Assembly (NCBI GenBank): GCA_940337035.1
Contig: CALNHX010001041.1
Coordinates: 62,001 to 126,000 of the forward strand
Reading direction: 5' to 3'
From: Agriotes lineatus
Taxonomy: Eukaryota > Arthropoda > Insecta > Coleoptera > Elateridae
DNA length: 64,000 bases
The notes below the pieces were generated by a model, which did no database searches, was not told where the DNA came from, and saw only the letters and a list, made by a program, of their open reading frames with translations. Every line of letters begins with the position of its first letter. Within the stretch, counting starts at the first letter, position 1. Below are positions 59,360 to 64,000 of the stretch, one piece after another. The position numbers and the translations under genes were made by a program.

Positions 59360-60610
59360 GGACTTTGTTTCGCGTCCTTCCAAATTGTTTTAGAACGTTT
59401 TAATTGCCGTTAATTTATAGGCGTTATCACAGTCACAAGAATGAGTGACGCGCAAACATTTGGAGCCACGTGGAGGATAAGAAAAACCAAAAGAATTTCG
59501 CCAAGAGATCCTGCTGATTGCCCGATAAAGAATAGGTGTAAAACCGGCGAGTGGAGCGAGCTTCGCCGCTCCGATTGATCCGCGCATCCCTACTTTGCGT
59601 CCGCACCGAAGTATCACGTTTGGCCCCACTTAGATGTTCCTAGGTAAACGGTGTGGAAGGAGAACCCAAAGCATATAAAAGAGCGATGCCCGCTCAGTCC
59701 TGGGAGAGATCTAACCAGTTCCTTTTAGAATTCAGACCAGAAGTGGAGCCTTAGCCGAGAGCTAACTTGGATTCCAGGGCCCAAGAGCTCCACCAGTCAC
59801 CGCCAGTCCAGATACCTGTCCGTTAAAACCAAATCCTGTCCCGAACTGCCTGTCCTTTCCGGTTCATGTACGTTTAATTTCCAGCTTCTTTCTGAGAAGT
59901 CGAACTGCCTGAGTCACCTTTAAACCTGACCTAAAACCTCCCTCGCTTGGGTTAGTCGAAATGCCTTGAAGCGACCCTGTATACATAAAACCACCCTGTC
60001 CTGCTAGTCTTCGAGCGCAACGGAACAACATCTTGTCGCTCAGATTAACCTCAAATCTACCCTGTCCTGTTAATCTTCGAGCGCAACGGAACAACATCTT
60101 GCGGCTCAGATTTGTCTATTTTTCCGGTTCAGTAGCCCGTGAAACCACCTTGCTAATAATCTAATAAACCAGCCCGAGGTTCATGTGGAATCCCGAGCGG
60201 CCGCAATCCAGCTCAGATCCGAGAGCCTCGAGCTCGCTTAATATTTGAATTGCAAATTGAGCGCGCACCGGGGAAGCTTCAATTTTGGTCGGCAATTCTT
60301 AACGAAACGCCGGGGGCGAAGGCCGTACTCGGACTCTGAAATTTCTAAATTCATTTAGCTAGGGCGAATGCGGTCACGTTTGCCGGGCTTAGTGTGGCTG
60401 TTAACTGCCCCAAAATCATTTCTAATTTTTTCTTATCAATTCTATAATCTGGAGAAACCCGGGACCAACAAGCTGAAACTGGATTATTTAATTGTGGTCT
60501 GTTTCTAGCCATTCGAGTTCCAGGTCGCAGGGTGGACTTTTTGTATCCGCCACCAGCGAACGCCGCCCCGCCCGGAACGCTATCGAACTCGATATGTATA
60601 TATGGAACGG
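59360..60610 (+). mobile_element. LTR-like family B, longest copy, with promoter and short repeats
   Basis: Contains TATAAAA at 59674-59680 and TCAGTCC at 59694-59700, in the arrangement of an LTR core promoter with an initiator. Downstream, a 61-bp unit (CTTCGAGCGCAACGGAACAA) occurs twice, at about 60,007 and 60,068. Its left part matches 18.57-18.79 kb and its right part 35.82-36.29 kb. No gag or pol frame follows. The exact ends were not identified, so this may be an LTR plus leader. Confidence 0.6.
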
Positions 60611-60905
60611 GAAAAATGATCAAAAACTAATTATTACACTGTTTCTGAAACAATTCCAACTCAGTTTAGTTCTAAATGTTTTTAAGTGAAAGTTCTTTTA
60701 CAAATATGAGAATCTGTTATACATAATATATATTTGAAAGGAAAATAATCGCCCAGGAGTGGAGAGGTGGCAAGATAAGACCTCTAAATCTTTTAGTTAT
60801 TATGTTCTTCGGTTCTGAACATAATTTTATTGTACAAATAGGAAGGAGTTTTAGTTGTCAAAATACGATAAAAAAGACTATGAGATTGTAACAATCTATG
60901 GTTTT

Positions 60906-61730
60906 TCATAGCCTGACAACCAGTATGAGCACGTTTACGGGATAAATGCTCATGTTCTGATACCATATATAAATCCTAAACAAGTGTTTTTTTTTAATAC
61001 GTTCAGTTGTTACACTGTCAACAGTAGCATGGCGAATAGTGGAACAAAAATTAAACTGCGACAAAACAAAGGCTTCACAAAGTCTTTTTTTAATTGGTTG
61101 GCTCAAATAGCATCAGTGAGGATAAAGTTAACTTTAAATATTGGTAAACTTGAAGAATATATTTGAAAATCAAGTAACAAACCCAAACTCTTAGCCGTGG
61201 TAATGATTGAAATTCTTACGTTATTAATACGAATGTACAATGTCAATAGCTACACATATTTTTATTACCAAACAAAAACACTGCTGCTTTATCGGGATTG
61301 ATTTTAAGCGAATGCTGAGTAGAAGCTCCATATATATAATTAAAATCATAATTTATGTTTTCCATAGCCGCTACCCAGTTTGAAGGGTTGAACTACTGGT
61401 ATATTTGAGGATCCTCAGCATGTATGTGAATTTTAGAATTTAGAATGTAATTTTTAAAAACTGAGGTATAAAATGAATATTAAAGAGGACCGAAGATAGA
61501 TTCCTGTGGGACACCCCGCATTATCTGCATCGAACCAGAGGTACTGTTATCTAGTATAATAGTTCCCGATCTGTTATTCAAGTAACTGGTCATTAATGAT
61601 AGTAAATTTTGTCCAACAGCAATATATCTCAGAATTGAAATCAAAGTTTTATGATAAACTGTTATCAAAAGCCTTGCTATAATCGAACAAGACAAGAATA
61701 GTAATGTTACGTTGGCTAATTACAAAAAAC
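60906..61730 (-). pseudogene. Jockey-like non-LTR reverse transcriptase fragment
   Basis: On the minus strand: VLFDYSKAFDN, then after a frameshift HKTLISILRYIAVGQNLLSL, YLNNRSGTIILDNSTSG, MRGVPQESIFGPL, then past breaks HSLKINPDKAAVFLFGNKN and MSQPIKKRLCEAFVLSQFNF. This is the order of RT motifs in insect Jockey-type elements (FDYSKAFD, GVPQGSxxGPL, the INP.K region). The YADD box is not readable. Decayed. Confidence 0.8.
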
Positions 61731-61899
61731 GCTTTCAAAGCAGTATAATAAAAAATAATGTAACTTGCACGAAAGTAACATAAATAGCTATATTTAACCT
61801 CTTACAACTTTTCACTTTTATTCCCTTTTACCCATTTAAAGGTTGTTTTTTAAAAACCTTTAAACCACTTTTTAAAGATTTAAAAAAAAATATAATTAT

Positions 61900-62980
61900 A
61901 TAAAAACAAAACGTGGGTGTGATTCAATAACCACAGAAGATGCGAAAGGCTCTATAATTCACCCCTGAATCCAGATTCGCATCATTAGGGGTTGATTCGC
62001 GCACAATCCTGAATTAAGGTTTTAGAAACTTTTCTAAGCAAAAACCAAATCGATACCTCATCGGGCTTAAGAGATATTGAGAAATTCTTAAAAACACATT
62101 TTACCCCTTTTTATTTCCTTAGGGATGAACTTTACAACCTATTTTCTAATACTTCCCTACGTACCTAAAGACCACTTCCTGCCAAATGTCAAGTTTCTGG
62201 TAACAGAGATTACGGCTCTGTGTTGTTGAGTCAGTGCTTTACCTTTTATTCATATAGATTATAGTAGGATACCCATTTCAACCCCTTGGTGGTGGAATTT
62301 TTTTCTACGCTATTTTATTCTAAAATGCACCTACAGACATAAAAATAAATAATTTTATCTCCTGACCTCTTTTCACGTTTACTTTTTTTACTCCTGTGAG
62401 TGAAATTTAAAAGAAAACCCTTAAACTGCTGTCTAGATATTTTAAAAATACATCTACATACCAAAAAACGAATATTTTAACTCAACAAAAACGGGATATA
62501 CTAAAGTTTCTATAATTTCCCTCCCCGAAACCCTACTCGCACTTTTAGGGATTGATTAGGGAAACGTTCTGAAATACGTTTTTAGAAATTTGTATTGCCA
62601 CCCTTCTCTAGCAAACACCAAGTCGATATTTCATCGGGTCTACGAGATATTGAGGAAATCGTGAAAACAAATTTTACGCCTTTTCAAAAACTCTTTTTCC
62701 AAGATTTTTTTACGTAACGAAAGCAACCTTCCTGCCAAATTTCAAGTTCTTGGTTTCAGGAAGTACTGCTCTAAGCTGTTGAGTCGGTGCTTTATCTTTT
62801 ATGCATATAGATTATAGCAAGATAGCCTGCTCAACCTCTTGGGGGTAAAAAAAAACTTTATTTTATTCTAAAATGGAACCACACCGAATAAAAAATAATA
62901 TTTTAACCCCCTACCCCTTTTAAGTTTTCCCAATTTTACCCTTTTAGGGGTGAATTTAAAAAAATCTTAAATCATTTTCT
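61900..62980. repeat. Two tandem copies of a repeat of about 560 bp
   Basis: The segment with CTATAATTCACCCCTGAATCC, AAATCGATACCTCATCGGGC and TTGAGTCAGTGCTTTACCTTTTATTCATATAGATTATAG recurs about 560 bp later with roughly one change in five or six bases. A third, partial copy is at about 17,880-18,120. No coding content. Confidence 0.75.
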
Positions 62981-64000
62981 AAAGATTTTAAAACGCCATC
63001 TATTGTAATGATGCTCGTGCTACTGTTTGATGTAATTATGATATTATAATAAAATGTAATTCTTAGTAGGAGCCCAAAACAACTTTTTAATTATTGGTTA
63101 AATTTTATACACTGATTGAAAATAATTCAGTATTTACTGGGTTCGTTAATTACAGTATTATGCCATTTACTATAATTCATTCACCTGCAATTTAATATTA
63201 CAGAAGCTAGCTTGGTAGGCAAGAGAAAAACTCATATCTCAAAGCTGGGTTCCCTGATAAGTTAATTTGAAAATTAATGTGGCACGCCAATGGGCTTTGA
63301 ATGTAGTTCATTCGCGCGGTAGGTACTTTACTGCGCTGTCAATGTGTTACACAAATCGGTTTCATTAGTTGTGGTTTGTTTTTGTGAATTAATTTTACAA
63401 AAGGAGTTTTATGAGCATTCGATCAGGTAATTTTAAATACTCGCGCCTTCAACGGCGTCACTCTATCTTTTGTTTTTAGGCAAAACCGATCCTTGCTTGT
63501 TAAGAGACGCCAACATGCAATTGTTATTTCTAACCTCAAATCTGGATTTTTATGCTAATGCTGGATAAATTGCTTTCAATGGATGCTTAAAACTTTTAAT
63601 CTGCTTGGATCTCCATTCAGTAAAACGTCCTCTCGTTCATTTCATAACTTCCCGGTTTCTAACGCCAATATTTTGGTTGAAAAAAATTAACCTTAGTTCT
63701 CTGCAGCGGTGCGGTAACTGCGCGGACGGTGGCTTCAAATAATATCTGCCGGATGCGGGGTCCTGCGATGCTACGGCTGCTGTGGGGGCCTCCTATACGC
63801 TGTGTGCGGATGGGCTGCCGTTAAAATCCCGGGCTCAGGAACTCGAATGTGCCCGTGATTGAATATCGTAAGCTTGAGCTGGCCTCGCTCGGATCCTCGG
63901 AATGTGGTATCGGAGAAAATAATTTTTTTCGAGGGAAATTAAAACCCACACTTCCACTGATACACAGGTAAATTTTCAACACAATGGGGTACTTTTTATT
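62981..64000. other. Possible 5' exon of a gene at 63.41 kb; GC-rich patch at the end
   Basis: ATG at 63411 (MSIRS), donor G/GTAATT at 63426, a 53-bp intron, acceptor TTTTTAG at 63479, then GKTDPCLLRDANMQLLFLTS, ending at TAA 63566-63568. The splice sites look good but the product is only 34 residues and no domain is seen. A GC-rich stretch at 63,700-63,930 could be a retroelement end or an exon running out of the window. Confidence 0.25.

Noticed and set aside
1..64000. CRISPR arrays, bacterial operons or phage genes
   Set aside because: All genes are spliced and eukaryotic; the tandem arrays lack spacers and repeats of CRISPR type.

Overview
The window is animal nuclear DNA, most likely from an insect. 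It is AT-rich, its genes have short spliced exons, and it carries RTE- and Jockey-like non-LTR elements, P, piggyBac, hAT and mariner transposons, solo LTRs and many foldback MITEs. A beetle or another non-drosophilid would fit, because a complete DNA polymerase beta gene is present and Drosophila has none. The order is not proven. No prokaryotic gene, rRNA gene, functional tRNA gene or CRISPR array was seen.

Host genes. Four host loci have exons that join in frame and one has only two exons here. (1) 9.6-11.1 kb, minus: a five-exon gene for a 386-residue membrane protein with signal peptide, Ig-like domain, LDLR class A module, small Cys-rich module, one membrane segment and a PPxY tail. (2) 37.5-38.6 kb, minus: its paralogue, with the same exon plan, no signal-peptide exon found and an unresolved last splice. 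(3) 43.9-45.1 kb, minus: complete six-exon GDP-L-fucose synthase (Gmer), 318 aa, with one GC-AG intron. (4) 53.8-55.3 kb, plus: complete seven-exon DNA polymerase beta, 335 aa. (5) 25.2-25.6 kb, plus: two adjacent exons of a ClC-2/ClC-a type chloride channel; the rest was not found.

Mobile DNA fills most of the remainder. 2.4-3.35 kb is a hAT-like non-autonomous element with a tRNA-derived SINE inside it. 5.6-7.2 kb is a 60-bp satellite split by an insertion. 11.9-14.9 kb is an inverted pair of repeats with a hammerhead-like core, next to an RTE-like pseudogene carrying two MITEs. 22.06-25.09 kb is a structurally intact piggyBac element. 28.2-34.3 kb holds a P-type MITE with zinc-finger fragments, then a P transposase pseudogene broken by a hAT-like MITE and a 1.9-kb mariner-like element. 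38.8-40.9 kb is another RTE-like copy broken by a solo LTR and two MITEs. 47.8-53.4 kb is a duplicated segment of about 1.9 kb, one copy carrying a Mutator/foldback-like element whose empty site survives in the other. 57.7-61.7 kb holds mariner and Jockey-like remains and an LTR-like unit.

The host genes do not form one pathway: DNA base-excision repair, GDP-fucose supply for glycosylation, chloride transport and an unnamed Ig/LDLa receptor-like family. The two Ig/LDLa genes are the best candidate for an undescribed family. The best TE leads are the intact piggyBac, the zinc-finger-bearing P MITE, the hammerhead-like repeats and the foldback family whose core is shared between copies with different ends. 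All boundaries come from reading the sequence by eye; no alignment or database search was possible.
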